NCBI RefSeq assembly: GCF_900129745.1
Contig: NZ_FQWS01000001.1
Coordinates: 682,001 to 746,000 of the forward strand
Direction: 5' to 3'
DNA length: 64,000 bases
Source of the DNA: Winogradskyella jejuensis
Lineage (GTDB): Bacteria > Bacteroidota > Bacteroidia > Flavobacteriales > Flavobacteriaceae
This document shows, piece after piece, positions 54,776 through 64,000 of this stretch. The position numbers and the translations under genes were made by a program. The notes beneath the pieces are model-generated. The model saw only the letters and a program-made list of their open reading frames with translations. It was not told the DNA's origin and did not search any database. How positions within the stretch are numbered: the first letter of the stretch is position 1; every line of letters starts with the position of its first letter.

Positions 54776-55567
54776 TTAATCTTGAACTTTAAAAGTGATT
54801 GGCAAGTTGTAAATAACGTTAACGGGAGTTGTACCCATTTTACCTGGTTCCATCTTTGGAATTTTATTAGCAATTCTCAATGCTTCTTCATCAAGTTTTG
54901 GATGTGGAGAACGCGCTCTAATATCTGTTATGTTTCCTGTTTTATCCACTTTGAATTCTACATTGATTCTTTGAACCCCAGAGAGACCATGCTCAATAGC
55001 AATATCAGTATCAAACTTTTTCTTAACTAGTCTGCCAAGCTTATCATTAAGACACTTTCTTCGCTCAGAGTTTAACTCATACTTCTCGCACCCAGGAAAA
55101 ATCGGAACAAACTGCACTCTGTTAACAGGAATATTTTCAGGAATGTCGATTACATCAGGGACATCTTCAACCTTCACAACAGGTTTGTTTGTTTTCACGG
55201 GGTCAGGTTCTGTAATCAAGGTGGTAGGATTAGGTTCATCTGTAATGTTCTCAATAGGTTTGTAAACATCTATTAACTTCTTTTTTAATACTTGTGATTT
55301 TTCTTCTTGCACTTCAGTTTTCTCAACGACGACATCAGTCATTGCAATCTCAAGGATATCCTCAGTAGGTGTTTCATAAACTACTTCAATTGCTTTACTC
55401 TCAAACTGCATTTCAAAAAGGGCAAAGGTACCCAACAAGCAAAGGATTAACCCAATTTGAAAATACAGTGTGGAGTTTTTTTGTAAATTAACCTCATGCT
55501 TCTGAGATTTTCTCACTTCAATACCGCTCTGACCAGCAGTATTGTTGTTTTGACTTTGTTTTTTCAT
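54776..55567 (-). CDS. Energy transducer TonB (second copy)
   Basis: A 263-residue protein with an N-terminal membrane helix (about 34-52, YFQIGLILCLLGTFALF), a proline/valine-rich periplasmic linker, and the TonB C-terminal domain (about 165-263, GVQRINVEFKVDKTGNITDIRARSPHPKLDEEALRIANKIPKM). It couples proton-motive force to outer-membrane receptors. It is a tandem paralogue of the gene at 55684-56409 and is separated from it by a terminator. Confidence 0.92.
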   Translation of the reverse strand: MKKQSQNNNTAGQSGIEVRKSQKHEVNLQKNSTLYFQIGLILCLLGTFALFEMQFESKAIEVVYETPTEDILEIAMTDVVVEKTEVQEEKSQVLKKKLIDVYKPIENITDEPNPTTLITEPDPVKTNKPVVKVEDVPDVIDIPENIPVNRVQFVPIFPGCEKYELNSERRKCLNDKLGRLVKKKFDTDIAIEHGLSGVQRINVEFKVDKTGNITDIRARSPHPKLDEEALRIANKIPKMEPGKMGTTPVNVIYNLPITFKVQD

Positions 55568-55625
55568 AATATATGATAATTAAAATGTTAATATTGTATC
55601 AAAGTCACAAGAAGCATACCAAAAC

Positions 55626-55661
55626 AAAAATCCCGTCCAATTAATTTTGAACGGGATTTTT
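55626..55661 (-). terminator. Intrinsic terminator between the two TonB genes
   Basis: AAAAATCCCGT (55626-55636) pairs perfectly with ACGGGATTTTT (55651-55661), 14-base loop, followed by T on the minus strand. It lies 23 bases after the first TonB stop, so the downstream TonB gene needs its own promoter. Confidence 0.88.
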
Positions 55662-55683
55662 AATATCTAAAAATATGTTACTC

Positions 55684-56409
55684 TTAGTCCTGTACTTGGA
55701 ATAAGATTGGTAATGAGTAAGGCACAGTTACTGCTTTACCTCTTTGTTTACCTGGTTTCATTTGTGGTAATAAACCAATAACACGCTTTGCTTCTTTTTC
55801 TAAACCTGGGTGTGGTGCTCTTGCTCCAACATTTACAATTCTACCCGTCTTATCTATTTTAAAGAATACACTGATACGCTGTCTTCCTGATAAACCTAAG
55901 TCACTTGCTAAATCTGTATTAAACTTCTTATTTACAAATTTGGCTACCTTCTCAGACATACATTTTTTCTTAGCAGCATTACCTTTTTTGTTCTCACAAC
56001 CTGGGAAAACTGGCACGTTTTCAATTACCGCAAAAGGAACTTCAAGGTCCTCTTCTACCTCTTCTACTTCAACCTCTTCTACCTCAACAATTTCAGCATC
56101 TTGTTCTGTTTCTGTAGACTCTATTACAGTTTCTTCAACTTCTTCTTCGTCTTCAACAACTTCAATCTCTACCGGCGCAACTGGTGGCGGTGGAGGTGGT
56201 GGCGGAGGCGTAACAATTTGCTCAGTAATTGGCACTTCTTCCTCAAGCTCATCATCTAGATTAAGACCATCTAGAGCAATATCACTCTTATCATAACTCT
56301 TGTAGTTAATAGCTAAATTGGTAACTAATAACATTAATACTAAACCAACAGCAAAGAATAATGAGCTGTTACGACTGACGTCTGATTTTGGATTCTTTTT
56401 AGGTTCCAT
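55684..56409 (-). CDS. Energy transducer TonB (first copy)
   Basis: A 241-residue TonB protein. N-terminal helix (about 13-30, SLFFAVGLVLMLLVTNLAI), a polyproline stretch (PPPPPPPPP) and an acidic repeat region (VEVEEVEEDLEV), then the C-terminal domain (about 145-241, RQRISVFFKIDKTGRIVNVGARAPHPGLEKEAKRV). The motif VFPGCENKKGNAAKKKCM recurs in the second TonB and, as PVFPECES, in the RemB-like protein. Confidence 0.94.
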   Translation of the reverse strand: MEPKKNPKSDVSRNSSLFFAVGLVLMLLVTNLAINYKSYDKSDIALDGLNLDDELEEEVPITEQIVTPPPPPPPPPVAPVEIEVVEDEEEVEETVIESTETEQDAEIVEVEEVEVEEVEEDLEVPFAVIENVPVFPGCENKKGNAAKKKCMSEKVAKFVNKKFNTDLASDLGLSGRQRISVFFKIDKTGRIVNVGARAPHPGLEKEAKRVIGLLPQMKPGKQRGKAVTVPYSLPILFQVQD

Positions 56410-56470
56410 AATTTTTCTGTTGTAAGTTGCTAATTTAATTAATTATTCCTTAAAAAAACAAGCTGAATTA

Positions 56471-56845
56471 TTATTTTAACTTTCGTTTTCTGAAATAGAA
56501 TACCACAATAATTGTACCAACGACTACGCCAAAACAATTTGCTGCTAAATCTAAGTTATCGTAATTTCTTAAAGGGTTGACTACTTCTTGTATTAATTCT
56601 AAAAAAATACCGAATACTAAGGTTGCAACAAAACCTATTCTTAGACCATTTTTAACTTCACCTAAAACTAGGTAATAGCACCATAGAATAGTAAAACCGG
56701 TATAAGCGACAAAATGAAATATCTTGTCTTCAAACTTTATCCCTGTTTCGGGCAAGACACCTGTAGTGTTACCAAACGTAAAGTATAGTAATACAAAAGT
56801 GTAGATTATAGCTAGAAAGAGATAGACTTTGGTATTTTTAAGCAC
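56471..56845 (-). CDS. VanZ-like membrane protein
   Basis: A 124-residue protein with four predicted helices and the VanZ-type pattern: [19 protein letters not shown] at the first helix pair, and [30 protein letters not shown] at the end. VanZ-family proteins include the teicoplanin-resistance accessory protein, but most members, as here with no van genes nearby, have unknown function. Its start overlaps the gcvH end by 8 bases. Confidence 0.85.
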   Translation of the reverse strand: MLKNTKVYLFLAIIYTFVLLYFTFGNTTGVLPETGIKFEDKIFHFVAYTGFTILWCYYLVLGEVKNGLRIGFVATLVFGIFLELIQEVVNPLRNYDNLDLAANCFGVVVGTIIVVFYFRKRKLK

Positions 56846-57218
56846 TTATCAACGCTTTATAATCTTCAGCAGATAGTAAGTCGTCTAACTGACTTTCGTC
56901 TGAAAATTTAAGCTTGATCATCCAGCCTTCACCATAAGGATCTGTGTTTACCGTTTCAGGCTCGTCTTCTAAAGCTTCATTGAATTCAATTATCTCACCA
57001 CTTAATGGTAAGAATAAATCTGATACTGTTTTAACAGCTTCAACTGTACCAAATACTTCTTCGATATCTAAAGTTTCGTCAACAGTTTCAACTTCTACGT
57101 ATACGATATCTCCAAGCTCACTCTGAGCAAAATCAGTAATACCTACGATAGCTGTATCACCTTCAACTCTTACCCACTCGTGGTCTTTTGTATATTTTAA
57201 ATCCGCTGGAATATTCAT
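56838..57218 (-). CDS. gcvH: Glycine cleavage system H protein
   Basis: A 126-residue lipoyl carrier protein of the glycine cleavage complex. Lys63 in [11 protein letters not shown] is the lipoylation site. The start is [17 protein letters not shown], which is typical of the family. No other gcv gene is near. It has its own promoter and probably co-expresses the VanZ-like gene. Confidence 0.95.
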   Translation of the reverse strand: MNIPADLKYTKDHEWVRVEGDTAIVGITDFAQSELGDIVYVEVETVDETLDIEEVFGTVEAVKTVSDLFLPLSGEIIEFNEALEDEPETVNTDPYGEGWMIKLKFSDESQLDDLLSAEDYKALISA

Positions 57219-57237
57219 AATTAAATTTTTTGCTTAG

Positions 57238-57268
57238 CAAATGTAATTTTTTAAAAGACGATTTTCAA
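57238..57268 (-). promoter_or_regulatory. Promoter for gcvH (TACATTTG with upstream TTG)
   Basis: On the minus strand TACATTTG (57238-57245) matches TAnnTTTG, and TTG at 57266-57268 lies 20 bases upstream, the usual spacing. It is 20 bases before the gcvH ATG and lies in the gap after sprA, so gcvH need not depend on sprA transcription. Confidence 0.65.
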
Positions 57269-57270
57269 AA

Positions 57271-60200
57271 TTAATTACCAAAATTATATCGCAATGTAAA
57301 CCCAGATCTAATTGATGTTTGCGGGAAAGATGTAGATATGGCAAAATCTGAAAACGAATAATCAAAGAAGAAGATACCTGTAAGATTTCGGTTAACCGCA
57401 TACTCTGCATTAAACTTAGCGCCCCAAATGGTTTGGCCTGCCGTAATCTGGTTATTCTCTAAATCTAGATATCTGATGATTGTTAAGTTGTCTCTAACAT
57501 TGGCATCTAGAGATAGATTAAGATCACTAGCAACACCTCCACGGTTACCACTTAACTTCTTAAAGAGCTTTACGTTTTTAATTCTGTATCCTAAACCAAG
57601 TGTATACTCCTTGCTTTGCTCTTCGGTCATTAAGTTGTTATCAAAACTTAATAGTAAGAGACGACTTGTTCTTACTTCTGCTGTAACTTGAAGCGAGTTT
57701 TTCATGGTGGCCTCAATACGAATTAAAGGACTAAACGATTCTTCTAAGTTAATACTGCTAAACAGTGTTTCGTTTTTAAAATTACCGCCTTGGTCGACTT
57801 CATTAGGATTTAATGGGTCAAAATCTAGGTTAGTTCTAAACTGGTTAATACTGTATGTAGAACGGTAACCATGCTGTAAAGAGAAACGTTTAAAGTTCTT
57901 TTTGAACCAAGGTAACTTCATCAAACCTGTATATTTTAACTGCCAATTAGGAATTGGAATATCTCTAAATGCACCAGTACTTACCTTCTCAGGGTCAGTA
58001 CCGTGGTATGCCGCTAAAAATGATGGTAATAATACACGTTGACTGTTTTTACCAAAACCTACAGGGAAACCTTCTGCATCTAGTGGAAAAGTAGTATTAC
58101 CATAAAAATCTCTTGCTAATCTGTTTGCAACAATTAACCTATTATCTCTAAAGTCATCAAAAGTTGCTGACTGATTTGCATCACTCTTGCTAAACGCAGT
58201 ACGAATAAGTGATGTTGATATATTAAAATTACCGAAAGAATTATTTATAAGCTCCTCGTAAGCATCACTAAATCCATCGTTGTCACTATCTAATCCTCTA
58301 AAGTTTTGTGCTGTATTCTCTTGATAATTTCTACTACCAATTAAATCGATTTTTAAGTCGCGCATTGGCTCTAGATTAGCTGTAAAATCTAAACGTCTAT
58401 CTGTATTTTCAGTGTACTGCTGATTAAACTCCGGAAATATAGTTAGCCACCCATTTTGTGCAACTCGCTGACGTATATCTGCCTGGCTACCGAAAGTAAA
58501 CCCTAAGGTTGGCCTCACAGTTCCCAAAAAGCCTGGAGTGTTAAGATAACCCGGTAAGAATGTACCGTTATTTTCAACATAATTAACAGTAACGCGTTTT
58601 ACCATAGTTACTACATCTAATAAAGCGTTACCTATTTTTTTACCTGCGCTTTTCTTTTTTGCAGTATTATTTTGCTGATTACTATTTCTATTTCCCCCAG
58701 TATTTCTTCTTGATGTATTTCTTCTTGAATTGGTTGCCTTTTTAACACCCAACTCTTTATACAACGACTCCATATTCAACGTAGTATTTAAAGTGTGGGT
58801 GTTAGAATTTTGAATAGTGTTCCCTAAATTGAAAACTCCGTTTTCAGTCTCAAAATTCAAGTTTAAGTCTGAGCCTTTTTGCCATCTAAAATCACTATTG
58901 TAGGTATAGGTTGACTTTAAGAAACTTAAAATTGGAATCTTATTCAGTGGTAACTCATAATTAACTAATAATTGCTGGTTTTGAATATTTGGGTCACCAA
59001 CATCAAAGAAGCCATCCCAAATGTCTAACTCGGGATCTTGGCGTCCGTTAATGCGGTCATCTATAAAGTAGTTTCTAACAATATTATTGTTACTCGCCGT
59101 GTAATTAAGACTTAAGGCATCTGTTAAGTTGTAGTTTACCGCATACTGAAAATCAAAGGTGTAATTTCTTCTAAACACCTCTTCAATACCAATATTATTA
59201 CCTGCAAGTGCGACTTCTCTAAACTTCTGACTATTAAAATCACGATTTACATCTGTATTTATTGAGAAATTAGTTGGCAATAAATTAAAATTAAAGTCTT
59301 TGAGGATTTTCCAATATTTACCAGTGAATAATGAATCGTTTTTCTTAAACGGTTCAATCTTCTTAGGATTAAACGCATAATTATAGTTAACTCCTGCTCT
59401 TACATTTTGCTGAAGCGAACGCTCGATTTCAAAATCACGACTTTCAATTTTATTGTTAGAATAGTTGAACGTTAAGTTTTCGACATCATAAAAACGCTTT
59501 GGCTTGTCGCCTGTTCTGTTTTTCTTAACACCAATAAAGTTGATACTTCGTCGTTTGGTATAAGTTTCAGACTGTCTCTCTATTTGTTCTGCTTCCTCAG
59601 CAGTTTGAGCTGCATTAACACGTGATTCTAAAGTTAAATCGTTATAAAACGCATCAAACTGTGGTGTGATTAATTCTTCACTATGAATGTAATTTAATGG
59701 CAAATTAATACCCCATTTTTTTGGTAATAATTGCCCTAGTCGTAGATTGGTTGTTACATCAAAACCAATAACATCTTCTCTACTGCGCTCGTTAGGATTT
59801 TGCTCTAAACCTCCAAAACCTACAGTACTTCTGTTAGCCGAAGCACTTACAGTAGCAAAATCGGCAAAATTAGTATCCATAGACATCACTGCAGCCCAAC
59901 CACCTTCGTTCTCAAGGTCAGACATACGCAACTCATTAAACCAAACCTCACCACAAACTGGTGTGCGGTTTAAGCCCGAGTGTTTTAGACCTACCATTAA
60001 TACCCTTACGTTACCGAAATTAGGATTTCCTTTAATAGCCACACGTTGATTCTGAATACCACCAACTGGAAATTCGGCCGCTGGCAACTCTCCCAACGCT
60101 CCATCAATAACATCGTAATATGTTGGATTTTCGTTAGCAAGAGTTTGGTTTGAGATTCCTCTAGATTTTATCTCTTGGAATATAGATAACGGAATATTAA

Positions 60201-63200
60201 TTTCGTTTTCTTCTGGCCAAATCTGACGCTCAATAGATGTGCTTCCTGCTTGAATTAAATCGCTATTTACTAATGGAATTTCTACCTGATAAAAGTTGTC
60301 TGTAAAGTCATTTCCTAATCTTATGAAGGCGACTAGCTCTCCATCTTGTAAAGCCTGATTTTCTTGAGACTCGGCATGTAAAAACATACGCAGTTTTTTA
60401 TACTGGCGCATATCTAAACTAATATTCTTAAATACACCGCGAGAATCTGTATCCTCTAAATCGCATGCTTCTAACACTAAAGATTGCTCGTTCTGACGAA
60501 TAACGTTGTTGTTGTTATTCAACTCTTCTCGTCTTACACCTGGTGGAATCACATAGTTTCCATCATTTTCTTGAATACCAATAATAGCCACATTAAATTC
60601 AGCATCTGCACTATCATTATTTGGATTGGTATCTAAGTCTTGTGTAAAACGTCTCCAATCACTACGTACCAAATCTAAACTTGCAAAACGAAGCACCGTG
60701 TTTTCTGTGAAATCGGTTAGATACATACGTGCGAAACGCACTGAACGAATATCTGAAATACCTCCTACCGCTCTTGTTGGCTCAGAAATTGGTAACCTAA
60801 ACTGATACCAAGTTACATCTCTAGTTACTCCATTAGGTAATGTTACTGGCGCTACTTTAATATCGTTTATTCTAGGGTTATTTGCATTTAAAGCCGCTGG
60901 TGTAATATCTATTTCATATTCAAAATAGCTATTAATCGTGTTCATCGTGTTATCACGGTTGATATCCTCTACATCTGGTTGGGTTGTATTACCACGATTG
61001 GTTTGAGAAAACTCGTCTGGTGTATTGCCTTCAAACCCATTATACTGTCGGTAACGTTCAAAAATGTTTCCTTCAGTATTTAAAAAATATCTGTAGTTAT
61101 CCAAAGATGGGTCAGGACCAAAATCAAGAGATTGCCCTGTTTGATTTTCTAAAAACTGAACAATATCTTGCTCCTCAACGTCGTCATAACCATCGTAACC
61201 TACATCTTGATTGATTCGTTCTTGACCTGTTGTTCCAAAAGTATAAATCAAAGACTGATTTTGTGGAACCGCATAAGGCGTTTGTAAATTTATATTCTGA
61301 AGAAAATCAATATTTCCATCTTCTGGTAATCCATTTTCAAATTGCTTCTTTCCGTCTTTAAGAACATCTTCTGAAATGTTCCCTAAGTTAATCGTTAACT
61401 TTCCTCCAGGATTAGTTGTATTATCTAAATAAGGATCTTGAATCCAAAACTCAATATACTCTACATTAGCTTGCTCAAAATCGGTAGAGGTAATTTGTCT
61501 CGTAATTCCCGCCCAACTATCATTAGGATTTAGTGGCTGTCCATTAGCCGCATCAGGATCAAAATTATAAGGTCCACGCGCTGTTGGGTAGTACACCAAA
61601 TCTAACGTGTTAATTACGGCTTGTTGTCCTTGTACTAAATCTATTTCAGGAAAAATTTCTCTAATAAATACACGTCTTGTATACAAATCAGAAACATCAT
61701 CATCCGTAATTTCACTAGGTCTTTGAGTACCATAAAAAATAGGATCTATACTATACCAATTCATTAATGCACGGTCAAAACCATTCTGAATACCTGGGTC
61801 ATCTTCATTTCCTTGAGCATATGCTCGTCCTAGACCAATAGGCCTACTTGATAAGTTCCATGCAAACGGCGATAATAAATCAATATTCCCTTGAGTTCCT
61901 TCAAAATCATCGATATAAGCAGTAGCTTCTCCATCGAAATCCGTTCCTTTAGGAGCTCCTGGCGCTAAATAGGCAAATTCACCTCTTATTGAAAAATTAG
62001 AAGGTGCGTCTGTATCTATATTTGGTAACTTATTTACTAGTCTTGTGAAGAAAGGCACCTCTGTTGCAAAGTTCCCGTTGATACCAAAAATAGTATTGTT
62101 GATAGGCTCCGAGTCAAAATTTGCTTTTTGGGTAATCGGACGCTCGTTTAAATTAAGAAGGGTACCACCAAGTAAGAAATTCTCATTAAACTGATGCTCA
62201 ATATTAATCCCTGTAAAACGACGTGTTTGCTGCCCAAATAATGAATTATTCTCTACAGACACATTAATAGGCGTATTAGATGCTTTAAGGGATTCGTCTA
62301 AAATTTCAACACGACCTGCTGCATAGTTCACTACATAATCCACACCTTCAACTAAAAGCTGGCCGTTAGCCGTTACTCTCACAGACCCTCTTGCCGCATT
62401 AAACGGAATTGGAATTCCACCGCCTCCGCCACTACTCTTAAAACGTCCTTTTATTTGGAACTTGTTCTTTTCAGAGTCATTTAGCGCTTGTGTTTTGGTC
62501 GTTTTATATAGTAAATCGTATACGTATTTGGCTTGGTTAGGGTTAAATGTACTTGGTACATCATAATCCTCTGCTGTAGACGTTGGGTCGTCTAAAACAT
62601 CGAATAAATAATTACCAAAAGGTTGAACTTTGGTGAAAATAATCTTTCCATTTTGCACTAAAACTGTTTGATTAGGAACAAAATCAAAGAACCCATCACC
62701 ACCTTCTTGAGGGTCACCATTGAAGTTTAAACGGTCTAGATGAAATAGACGTATTAATGGTGTTTCTTCTATATCTGAATCATCCGTTGGTGTCGTAGTG
62801 TTGTTATCATATAACTGCGGGAATGGCACTTGAACTCCATTAACTTCAGCCGGTGTAATGTAGTTTAATGGCGAAGCTTCCGTATAAAAAATATTAAGTC
62901 TAAAATCTTCTTGAGACAACTGAAAAGCACCCGTATCGTAAATGTTTTTCATCATTAAATCCCAAATAGGCTCTTCTACTGCAGTTACGGCACTTTTCAG
63001 CATTTTTAGGACTAAACTTTGATTATTTACAATTTGATTTCCGTTACCTGGATTAACCGTAACATCAGTAGCATCTACGCCATCATTGGCAAATTCACCC
63101 ACTTGAAACACTTGTCCGCCAACAGTATATTGGTAAGCTACCGCTAAAACTTCATCGTTTAATAAACGTTGGTTTAATGATATGTAACCGAGTTGCGTGT

Positions 63201-64000
63201 TTAAGGTGTAATCTTGTCCTTGGTTAAGCTTACGAGCACTCTCTAAAATACCGTAATCAAACCCTTCATTAACCTGTACGTTAATACCACTTTGAACATT
63301 AGTAATATCTCTAACATTATCATTTAATTGTGACCCAGATCCTCCAATATTGGTTGGATCAAAATTATTATTACCATTGTCCGGGAAACTTCCTGGAGAG
63401 ACGTTCACAAAACCACCTGGTATTACATCTAGACCTATACGGTCTGATTCTCCTAAATCTTGAAAAGCAACCACATTACGCACATTTTGCGTTTGGTTAT
63501 TTCTGTTAGTTACCCAAACTTCTATCCTAGTAATCTGAATATTATTGTTGATATACGGATAGGTTAACATAGCTCTATCGTAATCATTTTCGAAGTATTG
63601 CGCCAAAAAGAAGTGACGGTTTTCGTCATAATCTCGGGCAAAGAATTCAAACTCTTCTAAAGTTCCACCACCTTGAGCCGTTACGGAACGTGATTCTGAC
63701 TGCTGCTCCGAGAAAACAGCAGTTACTCTAGTTTTTCCGAATTGTAATTCTGTTTTAACACCAAACAAACTTTGCGCTCCGGTAATTAAAGAGCTATTAA
63801 GCGGCATGTTTACGTTACCAACTTCTATTTTTTGAATAATATCATCTTCCGTTGGTGTATATTCTAACTTTACTAAATTCTGAAAGTCAAACGTACGTTC
63901 GGTATCGTATTGCGCATTAACTTGAAGCCTTGTTCCTACCGTTCCTGTTAAACTCATACTGATACGCTGATCAAAATCGAACGTAAAATTACTACGGTTA
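57271..64000 (-). CDS. sprA: Cell surface protein SprA, T9SS outer-membrane translocon (5' end outside window)
   Basis: At least 2,242 residues are visible and the frame stays open to the right edge. A start at 63957 is unlikely because the preceding codons (NRSNFTFDFDQRIS) continue the family sequence; full SprA is about 2,400 residues. It is a giant outer-membrane barrel through which T9SS cargo leaves. Seen are strand-rich stretches throughout, many N/D-x-N repeats, and a C-terminal strand ending FTLRYNFGN. It is needed for gliding and for surface display of proteins such as the one at 30594-35210. The gcvH gene follows. Confidence 0.94.
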   Translation of the reverse strand, partial: NRSNFTFDFDQRISMSLTGTVGTRLQVNAQYDTERTFDFQNLVKLEYTPTEDDIIQKIEVGNVNMPLNSSLITGAQSLFGVKTELQFGKTRVTAVFSEQQSESRSVTAQGGGTLEEFEFFARDYDENRHFFLAQYFENDYDRAMLTYPYINNNIQITRIEVWVTNRNNQTQNVRNVVAFQDLGESDRIGLDVIPGGFVNVSPGSFPDNGNNNFDPTNIGGSGSQLNDNVRDITNVQSGINVQVNEGFDYGILESARKLNQGQDYTLNTQLGYISLNQRLLNDEVLAVAYQYTVGGQVFQVGEFANDGVDATDVTVNPGNGNQIVNNQSLVLKMLKSAVTAVEEPIWDLMMKNIYDTGAFQLSQEDFRLNIFYTEASPLNYITPAEVNGVQVPFPQLYDNNTTTPTDDSDIEETPLIRLFHLDRLNFNGDPQEGGDGFFDFVPNQTVLVQNGKIIFTKVQPFGNYLFDVLDDPTSTAEDYDVPSTFNPNQAKYVYDLLYKTTKTQALNDSEKNKFQIKGRFKSSGGGGGIPIPFNAARGSVRVTANGQLLVEGVDYVVNYAAGRVEILDESLKASNTPINVSVENNSLFGQQTRRFTGINIEHQFNENFLLGGTLLNLNERPITQKANFDSEPINNTIFGINGNFATEVPFFTRLVNKLPNIDTDAPSNFSIRGEFAYLAPGAPKGTDFDGEATAYIDDFEGTQGNIDLLSPFAWNLSSRPIGLGRAYAQGNEDDPGIQNGFDRALMNWYSIDPIFYGTQRPSEITDDDVSDLYTRRVFIREIFPEIDLVQGQQAVINTLDLVYYPTARGPYNFDPDAANGQPLNPNDSWAGITRQITSTDFEQANVEYIEFWIQDPYLDNTTNPGGKLTINLGNISEDVLKDGKKQFENGLPEDGNIDFLQNINLQTPYAVPQNQSLIYTFGTTGQERINQDVGYDGYDDVEEQDIVQFLENQTGQSLDFGPDPSLDNYRYFLNTEGNIFERYRQYNGFEGNTPDEFSQTNRGNTTQPDVEDINRDNTMNTINSYFEYEIDITPAALNANNPRINDIKVAPVTLPNGVTRDVTWYQFRLPISEPTRAVGGISDIRSVRFARMYLTDFTENTVLRFASLDLVRSDWRRFTQDLDTNPNNDSADAEFNVAIIGIQENDGNYVIPPGVRREELNNNNNVIRQNEQSLVLEACDLEDTDSRGVFKNISLDMRQYKKLRMFLHAESQENQALQDGELVAFIRLGNDFTDNFYQVEIPLVNSDLIQAGSTSIERQIWPEENEINIPLSIFQEIKSRGISNQTLANENPTYYDVIDGALGELPAAEFPVGGIQNQRVAIKGNPNFGNVRVLMVGLKHSGLNRTPVCGEVWFNELRMSDLENEGGWAAVMSMDTNFADFATVSASANRSTVGFGGLEQNPNERSREDVIGFDVTTNLRLGQLLPKKWGINLPLNYIHSEELITPQFDAFYNDLTLESRVNAAQTAEEAEQIERQSETYTKRRSINFIGVKKNRTGDKPKRFYDVENLTFNYSNNKIESRDFEIERSLQQNVRAGVNYNYAFNPKKIEPFKKNDSLFTGKYWKILKDFNFNLLPTNFSINTDVNRDFNSQKFREVALAGNNIGIEEVFRRNYTFDFQYAVNYNLTDALSLNYTASNNNIVRNYFIDDRINGRQDPELDIWDGFFDVGDPNIQNQQLLVNYELPLNKIPILSFLKSTYTYNSDFRWQKGSDLNLNFETENGVFNLGNTIQNSNTHTLNTTLNMESLYKELGVKKATNSRRNTSRRNTGGNRNSNQQNNTAKKKSAGKKIGNALLDVVTMVKRVTVNYVENNGTFLPGYLNTPGFLGTVRPTLGFTFGSQADIRQRVAQNGWLTIFPEFNQQYTENTDRRLDFTANLEPMRDLKIDLIGSRNYQENTAQNFRGLDSDNDGFSDAYEELINNSFGNFNISTSLIRTAFSKSDANQSATFDDFRDNRLIVANRLARDFYGNTTFPLDAEGFPVGFGKNSQRVLLPSFLAAYHGTDPEKVSTGAFRDIPIPNWQLKYTGLMKLPWFKKNFKRFSLQHGYRSTYSINQFRTNLDFDPLNPNEVDQGGNFKNETLFSSINLEESFSPLIRIEATMKNSLQVTAEVRTSRLLLLSFDNNLMTEEQSKEYTLGLGYRIKNVKLFKKLSGNRGGVASDLNLSLDANVRDNLTIIRYLDLENNQITAGQTIWGAKFNAEYAVNRNLTGIFFFDYSFSDFAISTSFPQTSIRSGFTLRYNFGN

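Noticed and set aside
55940..56296. A serine/threonine- and glycine-rich 118-codon frame on the + strand inside the first TonB gene
   Set aside because: It is the reverse complement of the polyproline and acidic linker of TonB, a known source of false frames.
56471..56845. VanZ-like gene as a sign of glycopeptide resistance
   Set aside because: There is no vanA, vanH or vanX homologue nearby, and most VanZ-like proteins are unrelated to resistance.
60984..61214. A 76-codon + strand frame within sprA
   Set aside because: It is antisense to sprA, short, and without any motif.
1..64000. A new defence, toxin or mobile system
   Set aside because: I read both strands and every gap and found only chromosomal housekeeping, envelope, secretion and transport genes, with no integrase, transposase, restriction enzyme, CRISPR repeat or toxin pair.

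Overview
The window reads as core chromosome of a marine-type member of the Bacteroidota, most likely family Flavobacteriaceae (relatives of Winogradskyella, Psychroserpens or Olleya). The genus is my inference. The evidence is: AT-rich DNA; starts without Shine-Dalgarno sequences; several -7 promoter boxes of the Bacteroidota form TAnnTTTG; a 287-residue primary sigma factor without region 1.1; and a set of gliding and type IX secretion (T9SS) genes (SprA, a PorP/SprF protein, a giant protein with a gliding-type C-terminal sorting domain, a RemB-like protein). I found no tRNA, rRNA, CRISPR array, prophage, insertion sequence or integron. The longest stretch without a gene is about 200 bases.

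Layout. 1-2.2 kb: a methyltransferase cut by the left edge, an effector-binding-fold protein and a fused FolK/deoxynucleoside kinase. 2.3-7.0 kb (+): queuosine-precursor transporter, AsmA-like protein, primary sigma factor, ribosomal protein bS21. 7.0-10.5 kb: small membrane protein, LysE exporter, DUF2797 protein, GH3-family enzyme. 10.6-14.1 kb (-): trigger factor, ClpP, ClpX. 14.1-17.5 kb (-): an operon starting with pdxJ. 17.6-25.9 kb (+): the envelope block CBS protein, NAD kinase, DUF6089 protein, UppS, BamA, two OmpH/Skp chaperones, MurI. 25.9-35.2 kb (-): T9SS cargo with its PorP/SprF partner, a LytS/LytTR-type two-component pair, gamma-carbonic anhydrase. 35.4-38.2 kb (+): double-headed NifU-like protein, dodecin, secreted protein, MscS channel. 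38.2-46.0 kb (-): MacB-type ABC exporter operon (ATPase, two permeases, adaptor, TolC, second adaptor) ending in tsaB. 46.1-51.5 kb (-): heme-copper oxidase assembly and subunit genes (CtaB, two subunit III proteins, subunit IV, a thioredoxin-fold protein, SCO, DUF420, a small CxxC protein). 51.6-52.4 kb (+): a metallo-beta-lactamase-fold gene broken by a frameshift. 52.6-64.0 kb (-): RemB-like protein, two TonB proteins, VanZ-like protein, GcvH, and SprA, which runs off the right edge.

How the genes work together: the envelope block supplies lipid carrier (UppS), outer-membrane protein assembly (BamA, OmpH) and D-glutamate for peptidoglycan (MurI). SprA, PorP/SprF and the sorting-domain protein belong to secretion and gliding. 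The TonB pair energises outer-membrane transport. CtaB, SCO and DUF420 mature the terminal oxidase.

No clearly new defence or mobile system is present. The points most worth a second look are: the frameshifted and metal-site-altered hydrolase; bS21 without a visible Shine-Dalgarno sequence; three adjacent proteins sharing a TonB-C-like module, one apparently fused to an outer-membrane barrel; a SCO-like protein with no copper ligands next to a real SCO; two adaptors around one TolC; and terminators whose T-tract is also the next gene's -7 box.
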